DNA of 64,000 nucleotides from Ostrinia nubilalis (GCF_963855985.1 NC_087092.1:6076001-6140000); one strand, 5' to 3'; shown: positions 43,971-55,314, counted from the first letter of the stretch. Notes: a model not told the origin generated them from the sequence alone. A program made the numbers and translations.

Positions 43971-46499
43971 AAAAACGATGCGCCTGGTTCGCTACTGCTC
44001 TAATGAACTGTTAGAGGTTTACTTAGCAGATATTTGGCGGTTACTACCGGTATTCGACTAAAAGCGTTATCATTTTAGAACGCGGTAAAGACGAGTTTTC
44101 AGTTAAAGCATTTAACACAGGAAAATATTTGTGAATTTTAATTTAATTCGTAATTATATTCTTAAAATCGTTGACTACGTGACGTACGAACTGTCACATC
44201 CCGTAAACACAAAAGAGATCAAGCGATTGTGACCTACACTAGTTACTTTAAACTTTGTAACAGCCATTGGAATTTTATGCATCACCAAAGGCAATATTTT
44301 TTCGAACAAACAAAAAGGAATAAAATGTCTTATTCAGTAAGTTGGGAGAGGGATTGGAGACGTTCCTTCGGCCTGGTATGCCCCGGGACTAACTGCAATA
44401 AATGTCCGGAAAGTTCCGGGAAACATCCCTAAGTTGAGAGTTCGATGTTTGGTTTTTAGATTCTCAATAGAACGGCGTGAGTGTTGCCATAGCCCCGAGT
44501 AATGGGTTATAGGTATTTCACTAAATAACACTCTCATTTGCAAAAATATTTTATTTATCTGACCCTAGAATTAAGCACTAACTATTGTATACTTCTCTCT
44601 ATTGATCTTCTCTAATCAGACAACTCTAATTCATGTGATTCACAATAAAGTTCATTTGAATTTGCATTTATTTACATGATGTTCATTCTGTACCGAAAAC
44701 CTACGTCAATGCCTAAAAGTTACTACCCATTTTTAAAACATTTTAAATTAAAACAACACTACCTAGATGAAACTACTTCCTAGTGCCCTCGATGATATCT
44801 GAACCAAACAATTCTAGATAAATGTCGTAGAGCTCGAAAAGTGTTCTCAAACTGTCTCTGTTTCACCGTCCACCTTACTTATAGGTCAGTGTCTATCGCG
44901 ATAGTTTTTATTCAATTTGTAGTTACGTTCCGAGCGATTTGACTCGCCGAGTTGCGCTGCTTTGTAATATTTCACAGCGTCTGGGGTTGCCTGAATTACT
45001 AATAGAAAGTGTTTCAGAGATTTATCTCGAGATTTTATCATAAATGTTTGCAGACAACTTTATGAGCGACTTCAAGTGTAACTTAAACACGTCTCTTATT
45101 TTCGACGCTAAAATGAGACGGTGACAAGTTTACTGGAGAACAGGCTACGTAGTTATTTTTAATCCTTTCTTATTGTAGAAAATGACTATAAAATTTTCAA
45201 TCGACGATATTGTTAGTGTACTTTAATGAAAGCATTAACAATAAAGAAGTATTCAGTAATACAATTTGAAACTAACATTCGTTCTTTGTCGAGTCGAATA
45301 TTGAAAAGCTGAAAGTCCTCAAAGGCAACATAAAACCGTTTCAAGGAGCCAGAATAACTTAATTCCGATGGAGAGCCCTGAAAAAGGATGGACTTAAAAG
45401 ACGATTGTTAACTTCAGATGTGCAGACGCTGTGAAAATCTGTAAAATAATACCCGGCACTGGCTAAGCCGGTCGCTAGCTGACGATACAATAAAATGGCA
45501 GTCGGGACTAAAGTCCAAACTACGAATTACGAGAGAGCTCCCGGCTTAAAATAATTAAGAGTCTTTGTACGGTCATCCGGCAGAATAACTTTGCGGAGAC
45601 GTCATGCGATCCACTGGAAGATTGTCAAGTAGTGCGGCGCATAGTTCATGGTATGTCGATCGTTCTCGAATAGTGCTCTAGCTTTAGCTAGCTTCTAGCT
45701 TTGTGGAGTCGCAAAATTCTGATGTCTTTTAACGTTTGTTGATACTCGTAATGCTTAACAACTAACAATAATAGAAAAGACTCGGTGTCAACCACAAAAC
45801 ATGGACGCGTCAATAATGTGACAAACTGATTACGAACGGAGACAATATGAAGGTTTAATTTCATATTAAATATTGTTACGATATTTTTCTCGTATAGGTA
45901 CCTACTCAAGAGTATCGATACTCGTATACTCGAGATTATCGATATGAAAGTTGTCGATATGCTCCCATCATTACTGTCAAGGGGCTTGTTTTAAGATTCT
46001 TGGCTTGTAATGAGGACCGTAATTAGTTTTATTGCTTTGCTCATTGTTGCATTCTGTGTTACGCAATAAAGTGGTTATGGAGTTTATTTTATGCCTACTA
46101 CGTGGCCCTTAAGGCTGTTTTGTAAAGTAGGCTTGGATATAAAGTTATAGCTCATACTTACTTAACTATAAAGTGTGTACTTTGGGTTTGGATTTGCCAA
46201 CTAGTTTTATTTTGGAGTATTAATTTATGCTCTACTTAATTAAACATCGTTGAACTTGAGTGTTAAAGATTTTAACATTTATGCGAAGCAAAATCATCTT
46301 TTCTGATAAACTGTAAATTGTTGCGAATCCAAAAAAAGGCAATATTTCCAAATTCAACTGACGACATAAGATTTTAGACCGACTTTTGAATAGTAATGTT
46401 GACGTTAAGGTCTTAAGTTGAAGTGAACATTAGTCGAGAAAGCGTTCTTCAATTTACTGATGCATATGATATGGAAGAGTTACACACCCTAGATACGTT
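43971..46499. other. Non-coding DNA
   Basis: No gene or clear repeat in about 2.5 kb. Clustered TATCGATA-like sites lie near 45914-45960. Confidence 0.45.
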
Positions 46500-47205
46500 C
46501 ATCAGTTTTAATTCCAAATCGTTTCGCTTCGTCATTTCTTCGTAGCTATTTTGATCTCGAAATTGAATCCGTCACAAATGTTTGTAAGGACAGATTTCAC
46601 TTACTATTTCATCCTAGATACTCGCTTATTTCGTGTAACACCGATGAGGAATACCCAGATTTTTGGTAGCACTCGGAAGTTTCTGGAACGTTCTCGAAAG
46701 TTCTTGGAATATTCACGTGAGGTGTAAGAGGCCAGTGGCGGAATCTCGCGAGGTGTCGCGCCGACGCAACGAAGTGGCCGTGGCTTCTGAACTATGTACT
46801 TTGAGCTTGTTTGCGGCGTCTTGACATGTTGTAAATCTTTTACACTGAATTTTGAATAAGTAGTTATAATTACACGGACATTGAGGTTCTGAGATAAAGT
46901 GATTTCATTTCGAAGAAGCGTTCCACAGTCTATATGCATAATGTCAGGCAGCCAGAGTTATGTTCATCATAGTTTTGAAAAAAAGAAATAAATAAATTTT
47001 CATTCCAAATCACTTGCACTGCCACTTTTTAGCTATTTTGATCTCGAAATTGAATCCGTTAATAATGTTACTTTGTAGCAGACCTACTTTTTCATCCTAG
47101 ACTTCGCTTATTTTGTGTTACACCGGTGAGGAATACCCAGATTTTTGGTACCACTCGGAAGTTTCTGGAACGTTTTCGAAAGTTCTTGGAATATTTCCTG
47201 GTTCT
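46500..47205. repeat. Direct duplication of about 190 bp, 480 bp apart
   Basis: 46515-46705 and 46995-47197 share TAGCTATTTTGATCTCGAAA, TTGAATCCGT, GAGGAATACCCAGATTTTTGG and CGGAAGTTTCTGGAACGTT, with moderate divergence. The second copy runs directly into the tandem array at 47211. Confidence 0.7.
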
Positions 47206-47210
47206 TGGAA

Positions 47211-47820
47211 AAGCAGTTTCGTTCCAACACGCCCTAAATACCTACGTGGTGAAGTGGCGTGCGAGGCTGCCTCGAGAAAGACGCGGCTCGAGTGGCGCAC
47301 TTTGCTGTGAAGCTGTACTACAATGTAACTATTTCCAAGTAAATTTTAGCACATTGGTTAATATAAAACAGGTCAACAAACAAAATAATAACCTAGGTAT
47401 TTTGTTGTTAATTAACCAGAAGAAAGCAAAAGCAGTTTCGTTCCAACCCGCGCTAAATACCTACGTGGTCGGTGGTGAAGTGGCGGGCGAGGCTGCCTCG
47501 AGAAAGACGCGGCTCGAGTGGCGCACTTTGCTACGATGTGCTACAATGTAACTATTTCCAAGTAAATTTTAGCACATTGGTTGTATACAGCATGTCAACA
47601 AACAAAATTATAACCTAGGTACTTTGTTGTTAATTCACCAGAAGAAAGCAAAAGCAGTTTCGTTCCAACACGCGCTAAATACCTACGTGGTCGGTGGTGA
47701 AGTGGCGGGCGAGGCTGCCTCGAGAAAGACGCGGCTCGAGTGGCGCACTTTGCTACGACGTGCTACAATGTTACTATTTCCAAGCAAATTTTAGCACGTT
47801 GGTTGTATGAAACAGGTCAG
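47211..47820. repeat. Tandem array, 3 copies of about 220 bp
   Basis: Units start at 47211, 47430 and 47652 with AGCAGTTTCGTTCCAAC. Each contains GCCTCGAGAAAGACGCGGCT (part of a CTCGAG palindrome), GGCGCACTTTGCT and AACTATTTCCAAGTAAATTT. Unit 1 lacks a 6-base GTGGTCG-type insertion. The third unit decays after about 47815. Confidence 0.9.
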
Positions 47821-48623
47821 TAACAAACAATATGATAGGTAGGTGTCTACGAGTATAAAGTAGTGCCAATTCGTTTCTCTATATGGCTGGTAAAGTGTGT
47901 TTAATATGGTGATGATCATCCCTTGGAAAGTTTCTATCTGATCATGATCATCCGCAGACATTTGCATCGTCCTATTAATATAAATTATATTGCAGCCGCT
48001 GCAGAAGCGCAGAAAATAATGTGTTGACTTTAAAAAAATACACTTTACAATTTTAATATGGAGAGAAATCATCGATATGTTATTTATTTACACACAAGTA
48101 GGTACACAGTACATAACCAGTTATCGTTTAGTCGAGGCAATGAATAACAATGCAAAATACCTCCAAACAATTTCATATCATTTTCGCGCATTCCCTAACC
48201 CCCTAAATATATCATAATTACTACCGAACCCTAATCCAGCTGCGAAACATCGCTTGCATCCGATAGAAGTGCGCTGGAGTGCCCTCGTCGTTCCATTGTT
48301 GGGTCGAACAAAGCCAAGGGCCCTCCGACCGCACGACCTCAGCCAGCCCTCTCGCGATACTCTTTGTCAAAGCACGTTTTTAGGACACAGACGAGCTGCG
48401 AATCGGCAGTGTTAACAAGCCGTAGTATTGCTTCATCGAAGTTTTACTTCTCGATGACGTCCTCGAAATATTTGAAGGCGCGAAAGTGATCCTCTTTTGT
48501 TTGTACGCTTCTGGCACTTCTGGCAATACAAGCTCAGATTATCGTAGCCGGTTGCTGTAGTAGCAATGTTATGGCGATTTTATTTTAAAAGTCGTATTAG
48601 CCAAACGAGAATGTAAACCATTT
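47821..48623. other. Non-coding DNA
   Basis: A unique-looking, moderately GC-rich patch at 48230-48520; no gene. Confidence 0.45.
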
Positions 48624-48930
48624 TTTTTATCCACAACGAGGAAGCTCTTGGCCTAGGCTGTATCTCACCTGATGGTAAAGTGACGATCAGGCTGAAGGTG
48701 GAAGCGAGCTTCAGCCGGAATCCTCAACCACGGAGGAACTGGCTATCTTACCTCTAACTGCCGGAACACAACAATGCAGTTAACATTGTTGTTATGGCGA
48801 CAGACTTAGGTAAGATGGTGGTAGCTAGCCAGGCGGACTTAGAACAAGCCCTACCACCAACCAAACCAAACAGAAGAATCTGCCCCCACTGGGTCATGCC
48901 CCATGTCAGGTCCTTGAGTTCTGTCAAGCT
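48624..48930. repeat. Dispersed repeat (CACAACGAGGAAGCTCTTGG family)
   Basis: It contains CACAACGAGGAAGCTCTTGG, TGTATCTCACCTGATGG, GGAAGCGAGCTTCAGCCGG and ACCACGGAGGAACTGGC. Its start recurs antisense at 42720-42803. Class not assigned. Confidence 0.6.
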
Positions 48931-49922
48931 ACCATTCTCTATCTCATGTTGAGATCAGTCGAGCTAATTACCATCTCACTCTTTTAAGCAGACTGGGTTG
49001 TGTACGAGTATGTCTTCAACCATAGTCAAGTTTAGCACTTTCAATGGAATCAGTGTAGCACCTGTCTTTCTCATTTCGTTCAACATCGTCGTGTGGGGTC
49101 CATACATTTTAGTTAGGTATTTCATAATTAACACGAATAAAAAGGTTGACGTACAAAGCAATATAGAAATAAGACTTGTTATGTACCCAGTAAAACAACT
49201 TTATTTGATCCGACTTTGTCTGATCCTCAAAAATAACTAGAGAAGTCTAGAGGTAAAATCACTCGTTGATTTAATAAATACTTAGGTAAAATCACTTTTA
49301 GCTAACGAACGTCAAATAACGTCTTAATTACACTTTAAGTAACGTAGTGGCACCAATGACCGACAAGAACCAATGACCGACACTTTATTTTTTGATTCAA
49401 TAAAATAAGAGTATAAAATCGATTTCTTATTATGTCAACACTGTACCATAGAAAGCACACTTTTGACTGCCTCCCATTGACATTTAAGCAAAATCCGCCA
49501 ATTTATTTTGATAATGGCAGTATAACAACTGATTGCGGCTGGAGTACCGGTGAAAATAACAACATTTCTTAGTAAAATCCCTAAGGAAGCGAGTACATTT
49601 TTTGTTAATTACACTACTGTATTGTAACTTATTTGAATTTTATCTTTTTCACGGGTTACTTTAAGAACTATAGAATCCATTTTTGTTATAACGAATTTAA
49701 AATGTTATTTTGATATTAGTAAAATGTTGGTGTCGATCACTGGTTTTCACAAACTGACTTTTCCAATAATCGACACGTGTCGATAGTAATTTTTTGGAAC
49801 ATTTTTCATTTGACAACCGAATATAGTTCTTATGACTTTGCGCATTTAGTAGATATTTGAAGTAAACTATTCATAGTCGAGCTACCAGTAATCGACAAGT
49901 GTCGATTATTGGGGAATAATAT

Positions 49923-50085
49923 ATGTCGATGATTGGTTCGAGAAAAAAATATTCTCCCGAGCAGTTAGAAAAAGCTGTAGAAGCTGTTAAAATTGCGAAA
50001 AGATTGCAGTTGCTGCTAAACGTTTCGGAGTACCTAGGTAGGATTACGCTCCATGATAAAATTTCGGGAAAAACAACAATGGGTT
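49923..50085 (+). pseudogene. Pipsqueak-type HTH transposase N-terminus, frameshifted
   Basis: Starts with ATG and reads KKYSPEQLEKAVEAVK. A one-base change shifts the frame, after which KIAVAAKRFGVPR is legible, and a second shift leads to ITLHDKISGK. This is the helix-turn-helix signature (YS-E-L--A-----G----AA--F-VP--TLHD-I-GK) of pogo-type transposases and Pipsqueak proteins. The rest of the transposase is missing; the CAGGGTG MITE begins 14 bases later. Confidence 0.75.
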
Positions 50086-50098
50086 ACACTATATTATA

Positions 50099-50768
50099 CA
50101 GGGTGGAAACGATAAGTGATCTCACTCCATTATTTCTTAACTATACAAGATATCCAAAAACTGATTACTGATCCTGAAAGTGCTTTACGAGCTCTATCTA
50201 ACGGTACCAATAATAGGTTACCAAATAAACTGGATCTATCCGAAAATTCAATGTTTCCGGCTTCCATACATTTAGTAAAACCACATAATATTAAAAACTA
50301 TTCAAGATATCCAAAAACTGGTTACTGATCCTGAAAGTGCTTCACGAGCTCTATCCAACGGTACCAATAATGGGTTACAAAATAAACTTGATCTATCCGA
50401 AAATTCAATGTTACCAGCTTCCATACATTTAGTACTGCCAGTCATGGCACTCATGTCTTGATAATATTATAGTAAGTAAAGCCTAAAACCAATGTTTTCT
50501 AAATAAGAATGCAATTTGGAGTTCAATTTAAGTGTTTATTATTGAATAAAAAAAAATTAACACTTCTAATATTGTGTGGCTTGCATACATTTAGTATGAA
50601 GCCTGAAAACATTGAATTTTCGGATAGATCCAGTTAATTCTGTAACCTATTACTGATACCGTTTGAAAGAGCTCGTGAAGCACTTTCAGGATCAATAACC
50701 AGTTTTTCGATATCTTGTATAGATAGTTTAGAAATAATCGAGTGAGATCACTTTTCGTTTCCACCCTG
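50099..50768. repeat. TA-flanked MITE with CAGGGTGG ends and internal duplication
   Basis: Ends CAGGGTGGAAACGATAAGTG and CACTTTTCGTTTCCACCCTG with TA on both sides. The left arm contains two direct copies of AAGATATCCAAAAACTG...CTGATCCTGAAAGTGCTT (about 50147 and 50308); the right arm has one inverted copy. No coding capacity. Confidence 0.8.
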
Positions 50769-50816
50769 TATAATGGGGCCGAGCACAGTTTTAACTAAAA
50801 TCGGGACTAAGTATTC

Positions 50817-51025
50817 CCACCTCTCGTTCCCACCACTGCAACTCCTGTGTAGCCAGGATCTACGGCTTGACCGTCACAAAAAGCCAACCAATGAAGGTCA
50901 AGTTTGTCCCGGGGGAAAGTTAAACTGTCATTGGACCCGCAACAAAATTATTCAGAAGAACATAGGAGGAGTTCGAAATTAAGGTTCGACTTCCCTCCAT
51001 TGCAAAGCGGATGACAGGTGACAAA
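50817..51025. repeat. Dispersed repeat (CTGTGTAGCCAGG family), copy 2
   Basis: Same order of blocks as 39515-39715: GCAACTCCTGTGTAGCCAGG, CAATGAAGGTCAAGTTTGTC, GGGGGAAAGTTAAACTGTCA and AGAAGAACATAGGAGGAGTT. Confidence 0.65.
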
Positions 51026-51239
51026 CAAAGGTTTAAAACCTCTAAGAAAAGATTATGCACCACGGAAAATAAATATCAATTAAGGGGGCTTATCTTATGA
51101 GCAATTAGCAACTACCTGCCAATAATATTTTTCACAAAATCGCTTAAAAGCACGGAAATTTTTCCTTGTCGCGACAAGATCGGTGTAATAAATTGCGGAA
51201 ACAGATGTAGGTAAGTATGTTGTATTGAATTAAGCATTA

Positions 51240-51740
51240 AATTACGTTCATGTTTCCAAAGATCACACTCCCACAAGATAATATGATGGGCAGACTGCTC
51301 ATGACTGACATCATTAGTGGAACACTCGCAAAAAGGAGACGGAACTAGTTTGAATTAGTGAAGTTTATGTTTAAAGTTGCCATGCCCCGTGAGGAACTGG
51401 GACGAGCAATGGTCGATTTCTAACCATCGCCTAGTTAGACGTTCGCGTACATTCGGGAAGAAATTATATAAGTGACGCCCTTTGACTGACGTATTCCATC
51501 TTTTTTGCCATTCATTAAGTAGGTAATTCCTCTTCAACGACTTCTCGAGAATCAAATAATCGGCTTATTTTAGAACGATCGCGGCTATTTAAGAAATCGG
51601 AGGTTAGGTATATTTTCCCTTGATGCGAAGTACATAGCCGCACGCTTCTGTACCTCTAAGTCGACCGGCAGTACACCAGCCAGGACTGGCAGAGCTTCCG
51701 TCCTAAACCTGGTCGAGTACTTGCCAAAAAAGGAGATCGT
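51240..51740 (-). pseudogene. R1-like LINE pol C-terminal fragment
   Basis: Antisense translation gives LPVLAGVLPVDLEVQKRAA (about 51640-51700, one frame), then WQKRWNTSVKGRHLYNFFPN and SSQFLTGHGNFKHKL (51355-51490), then CECS...H-x-I-LWEC (about 51240-51330). This is the C-terminal zinc-knuckle region of R1-type non-LTR polymerases. Frameshifts are present and no RT core remains. Confidence 0.6.
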
Positions 51741-51866
51741 CGATAACTGGGTGTCGGTAAGTGGCAGCTGTCGATGACTGGGTGTTGACTACTGGAGATT
51801 CGGTGTCGATGATTGGAGATTTATATGCTTTTTCATTTTTTGGGATTTTTTTCTAGTCCGTGTATA

Positions 51867-54677
51867 TATGGTGGGGGCCGGAACTTGAACGCCTTCGGAA
51901 AAAACTCAGGACACTTTTCAACCGAGCGAAAAACACCAGAACCAATGAAGACTGGAACAAATACAAAGAAGCACAGAAGCACTACAAGAAGCGGATCAGA
52001 TTCCGTAGTAGAGAACACTGGCGCAATTTCTGTAGTAGCATAAACTCAACAAGCCAGGCTGCTAGGATTAAGAAAATCCTATCAAAAGGTGATCTCAATC
52101 TACTGGGCTTCCTAAAGAAGGAAGACGGCACCTACACGAACACGGAAGATGAAACAAGCACAATGCTGCTAAAAACACACTTTCCGGGTTGTAAGATCAC
52201 ATCGATCGCAAGGTGGCAGGATGAACAACAAAGCACACCGACAAACGAAGAGTGGAAAATCGCCAATAGTATAGCAACAGCGGATAAAGTAAAATGGGCG
52301 CTAAATAGCTTTCAACCCTTTAAATCCGCAGGACTGGACGGAATCTTCCCAGCGCTATTACAATGGCAAACAGCCCAAATACTCAAGTACCTAGTACAGA
52401 TATACCGGGCATGCATAGCTTTCAAATACATACCCAAGCCATGGAGGGAAGCAAAAGTAATCTTCTTACCGAAACCGGGAAAAGAAGACTACACACAGGC
52501 AAAATCCTTCAGACCAATTAGTCTAACATCGTTCCTACTAAAAGGACTAGAAAGATTGGTAGACCGACATCTCAGGGATGGCGTGCTGAAAAGCAAACCA
52601 CTACACCCCCAACAACACGCCTACAGGAAAGGCAGATCAACAGAGTCGGCTCTACACATGGTAGTACATAAAATAGAGTCGGCCATCACAAACAAAGCGT
52701 CAACTCTTGCTGTCTTCATAGACATAGAAGGAGCGTTTGATAAAACTATGCACAACAGCATAAACCACGCCCTGGAACAATTCAACGTAGAACCAGCCGT
52801 AAGAAGCTGGGTCACTGAACTAGTTAGCAAAAGGGCGGTTCAGGTGGTGGCGAACACGACTACCAGAGCAGAGGTTGTCAGAGGATGCCCTCAAGGAGGC
52901 GTCCTATCGCCACTACTATGGAACATGGTAGTGGACAGTCTGTTAAGGAAACTAAATGACAGAGGGTACACGGCCATTGGATATGCAGATGACATCACCA
53001 TACTGTTAAACGGAGGGGCTGAAAACGTGCTATGTGAAATAATGCGTTCAGCCCTGAACATTGTTGAAAACTGGTGCAGCGACCACCAGTTGTCAGTAAA
53101 CCCAAACAAAACTGAACTAATCCTTTTCACTAACAAAAGGAAACTACCAGAGCTCCAGCTACCAGAACTCTTTAAAACAAAACTCTCCCTCTCAACACAA
53201 GTGAAGTATCTGGGCATCACCTTTGACCACAAATTGAACTGGGCGAGTCACATTGAAAACAAGACAAAGAAAGCCTGTATAGCATTTTATCAGTGTAAAA
53301 GACTCATTGGTAGCAGATGGGGTCTTAACCCAAAGATAACACTTTGGCTCTACACATCAGTTATCAGGCCCTCTGTCACTTACGGATCAGTTGTCTGGTG
53401 GCCCAGAACAAAACTATCCACAGTAAGATCAAAACTCCAAAGCCTGCAACGTCTAGCAAGCATAGCGGCCACCGGTTGCATGAGAACCACACCATCGGCA
53501 TCACTTGAGTACCTTCTGAATCTTAGACCCTTAGATCTCATCATTCAGGAGGAAGCGCAAGCAGCCGCTCTAAGACTTAAAGGAAACGGCCTATGGAAGC
53601 AAAACAAGGAGACAGGACACTCTGCGATCCTGCAGAAAACCATAAAAGAAATACCTCTCACTGAGGCACCAATCGATAGGATACCCTGTGAACACATTTT
53701 CGACCGAAGATATGATATCCAACTTACAGCGGAGACGCGAGATTACTCTGGAATCAATGAAGTTAGGATATACACGGACGGCTCCAAAACTCAAACGGGT
53801 ACAGGAGCTGGTGTCTTCTCGAATGATCTTAATATAAGAATATCAACAACTTTAGATAAACACAATACAATTTTCCAAGCAGAATGCATTGGAATCACCA
53901 AAGCAGCACAGGCGGTAACAGCCAGAGACATCCGAGGTCTAAATATAAGAATTATCTCGGATAGTGCATCCGTACTGCAAGCGCTACAAAGCAACACAAT
54001 AACAACGGCCCTTATATTGGAATGCCATGAAGCGCTCCAAGACATTGCAGCTGTAAATGGAGTTACCCTACAATGGATCAAAGGGCACAGTAACTCTTTA
54101 GGCAACGACGCAGCGGATGAACTGGCAAAAAGAGGTTCGGACACAACAGTATTTGGCCCGGAACCAATACTGCCGATACCACAAGCACAGATCAGGAACT
54201 GGCTGCGTTCCAAAACAGAAGAAAAACACCACACAGAATGGAAAAATAGCGAAGGATGCAGGCAAACAAAAGATGCGGTTCCGGACGTATCGAAAAAGTT
54301 CTCCCGCAGCCTCATCAGACTAAACAGGGACAGCATCCGCAAGGTTTTAAGTGTCATAACAGGACACTGTATGCTAAACAAGCACCTATACAACATAGGT
54401 GTCACAGACAGCCCACTGTGCAGGGGGTGCATGGAGGCAGAGGAAACACCGCAGCATGTGCTCATGGAGTGCAGTAGCGTGGAAGAACAACGGGCTCAAT
54501 TTCTTCGATCACCGTCGTCGCTACAGGAAGCTTGCAGCAGCCTGGACGGGCTGCTCGCCTTCTGGGGGGATCTGGGGTGGTTGGAGTAGGAAGATAAACC
54601 ACAAATCGCGCACAATGGCCCTATCATGAGGCTAAGTGCGGTATTCGATTGCCCTGCAAAACTAACTAACTAACTAA
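51867..54677 (+). mobile_element. 5'-truncated LINE with open RT-RNase H ORF
   Basis: A 14-bp target duplication CTAGTCCGTGTATA flanks it (51853-51866, 54678-54691), and the 3' end is an (ACTA)n tail (about 54659-54677). The insertion begins inside the polymerase ORF, so ORF1 and the endonuclease are missing. Downstream of the stop, the 3' UTR has CACAATGGCCC and GGCTAAGTGCGG. The uninterrupted ORF argues for recent insertion. Confidence 0.92.
51869..54589 (+). CDS. Non-LTR pol fragment: reverse transcriptase, RNase H, zinc knuckle
   Basis: About 906 open codons, no internal stop. RT motifs in order: FRPISLTSFLLKGLERL, AVFIDIEGAFD (catalytic Asp), GCPQGGVLSPLLWNMVVD, YADD (codons 52982-52993) and VKYLGITFDHKLNW. 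RNase H motifs: IYTDGSKTQTGTGAG (Asp at 53777-53779), AECIGI (Glu), ISDSASVLQAL (Asp), and WIKGHSN...NDAADELAK. The C-terminus has GHCMLNKHL and a C-x2-C-x8-H-x4-C knuckle. The ORF continues leftward through the target duplication to 51860 only by chance. RNase H plus this tail fits LOA/I-like clades; the exact clade is inference. Confidence 0.9.
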   Translation, partial: WWGPELERLRKKLRTLFNRAKNTRTNEDWNKYKEAQKHYKKRIRFRSREHWRNFCSSINSTSQAARIKKILSKGDLNLLGFLKKEDGTYTNTEDETSTMLLKTHFPGCKITSIARWQDEQQSTPTNEEWKIANSIATADKVKWALNSFQPFKSAGLDGIFPALLQWQTAQILKYLVQIYRACIAFKYIPKPWREAKVIFLPKPGKEDYTQAKSFRPISLTSFLLKGLERLVDRHLRDGVLKSKPLHPQQHAYRKGRSTESALHMVVHKIESAITNKASTLAVFIDIEGAFDKTMHNSINHALEQFNVEPAVRSWVTELVSKRAVQVVANTTTRAEVVRGCPQGGVLSPLLWNMVVDSLLRKLNDRGYTAIGYADDITILLNGGAENVLCEIMRSALNIVENWCSDHQLSVNPNKTELILFTNKRKLPELQLPELFKTKLSLSTQVKYLGITFDHKLNWASHIENKTKKACIAFYQCKRLIGSRWGLNPKITLWLYTSVIRPSVTYGSVVWWPRTKLSTVRSKLQSLQRLASIAATGCMRTTPSASLEYLLNLRPLDLIIQEEAQAAALRLKGNGLWKQNKETGHSAILQKTIKEIPLTEAPIDRIPCEHIFDRRYDIQLTAETRDYSGINEVRIYTDGSKTQTGTGAGVFSNDLNIRISTTLDKHNTIFQAECIGITKAAQAVTARDIRGLNIRIISDSASVLQALQSNTITTALILECHEALQDIAAVNGVTLQWIKGHSNSLGNDAADELAKRGSDTTVFGPEPILPIPQAQIRNWLRSKTEEKHHTEWKNSEGCRQTKDAVPDVSKKFSRSLIRLNRDSIRKVLSVITGHCMLNKHLYNIGVTDSPLCRGCMEAEETPQHVLMECSSVEEQRAQFLRSPSSLQEACSSLDGLLAFWGDLGWLE

Positions 54678-55006
54678 CTAGTCCGTGTATAGTTAATAAA
54701 AATAATACATCCTATTCTTATCTCAAGAATATACCTTATCATGCTCAATCGTTACTTTTGGTTTAAAGATGACTAAATGACCTTTAATCTTAATAAGAAG
54801 CCCAATATCTCCTTAAAGTGTCGATCATTGGTGCCACTACGCTACAAGAGATAGAATTTCTCCAATTAACTTTTTCTAAATAGTTACTCTTAAAATAAAA
54901 CTACTGAGATAATTTGGTAATTGCTAAGGTAATTACTTCTAGGAATTACACCTCTTAAAATCGTAAGATATTTCAGAATAATGTATTTTTAAAAAACATA
55001 ATGGTT

Positions 55007-55023
55007 GCGGGTTCGAATCCCGC
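55007..55023 (+). other. Isolated tRNA T-arm-like sequence
   Basis: GCGGG, TTCGAAT, CCCGC forms a perfect 5-bp stem with a canonical T-loop (B box GGTTCGAATCC). No matching A box, anticodon arm or acceptor stem is visible in the 80 bases upstream, so this is at most a tRNA-derived fragment. Confidence 0.45.
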
Positions 55024-55089
55024 TGGGAAAATGTAAGAGTAAAGAGCGTGTGGTTTTAACTAAGTAAATTGGTCAAATTGTATTAACAA

Positions 55090-55292
55090 CTAGCTTTCCG
55101 CCCGCGGCTTCGCACGCTTGAAATTTCGTTTGTCACAGATCGTCATAAATTATAGCCTATATGTTATTCTGGATTATGAACAATAATACTGTAAAGTTTC
55201 ATCAAAATCCGTTCAGTGGTTTTTGAGCCTATTCATTACAAACATACAAAAATAGGTACAAATCTTTTCTCTTTATAAAATATTAGTATAGA
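55090..55292 (-). mobile_element. Complete non-autonomous Helitron-like element
   Basis: Read on the minus strand it begins TCTATACTAATATTTTATAA and ends with a GC hairpin (GCGAAGCCGCGGGCGG) and GCTAG, followed by T. The 5'-TC, hairpin, CTRR-3' layout and A|T insertion fit Helitrons. It contains the family phrase AAAATCCGTTCAGTGGTTTT on the plus strand. Probable relatives at 11353, 17715, 27241, 30883 and 58540. Confidence 0.65.
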
Positions 55293-55314
55293 TATATTGA
55301 TTTCTTGTTTCGTT

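Larger units (their letters stand above)
49342..54843. mobile_element. Composite 5.5-kb TIR element (pogo/pipsqueak-like), with insertions
   Basis: Ends (A/G)CGTAGTGGCACCAATGA are inverted and flanked by TA (49340-49341, 54844-54845). Motifs of the TGTCGAT(N)ATTGG type recur near both ends: about 49354-49383, 49731, 49765, 49886-49930 on the left, and 51730-51826 and 54818-54833 on the right. A pipsqueak-type HTH remnant lies at 49923. Later insertions are a MITE (50099-50768), an unclassified repeat (50817-51025), an R1-like LINE piece (51240-51740, antisense) and a LINE with RNase H (51867-54677). Confidence 0.7.
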
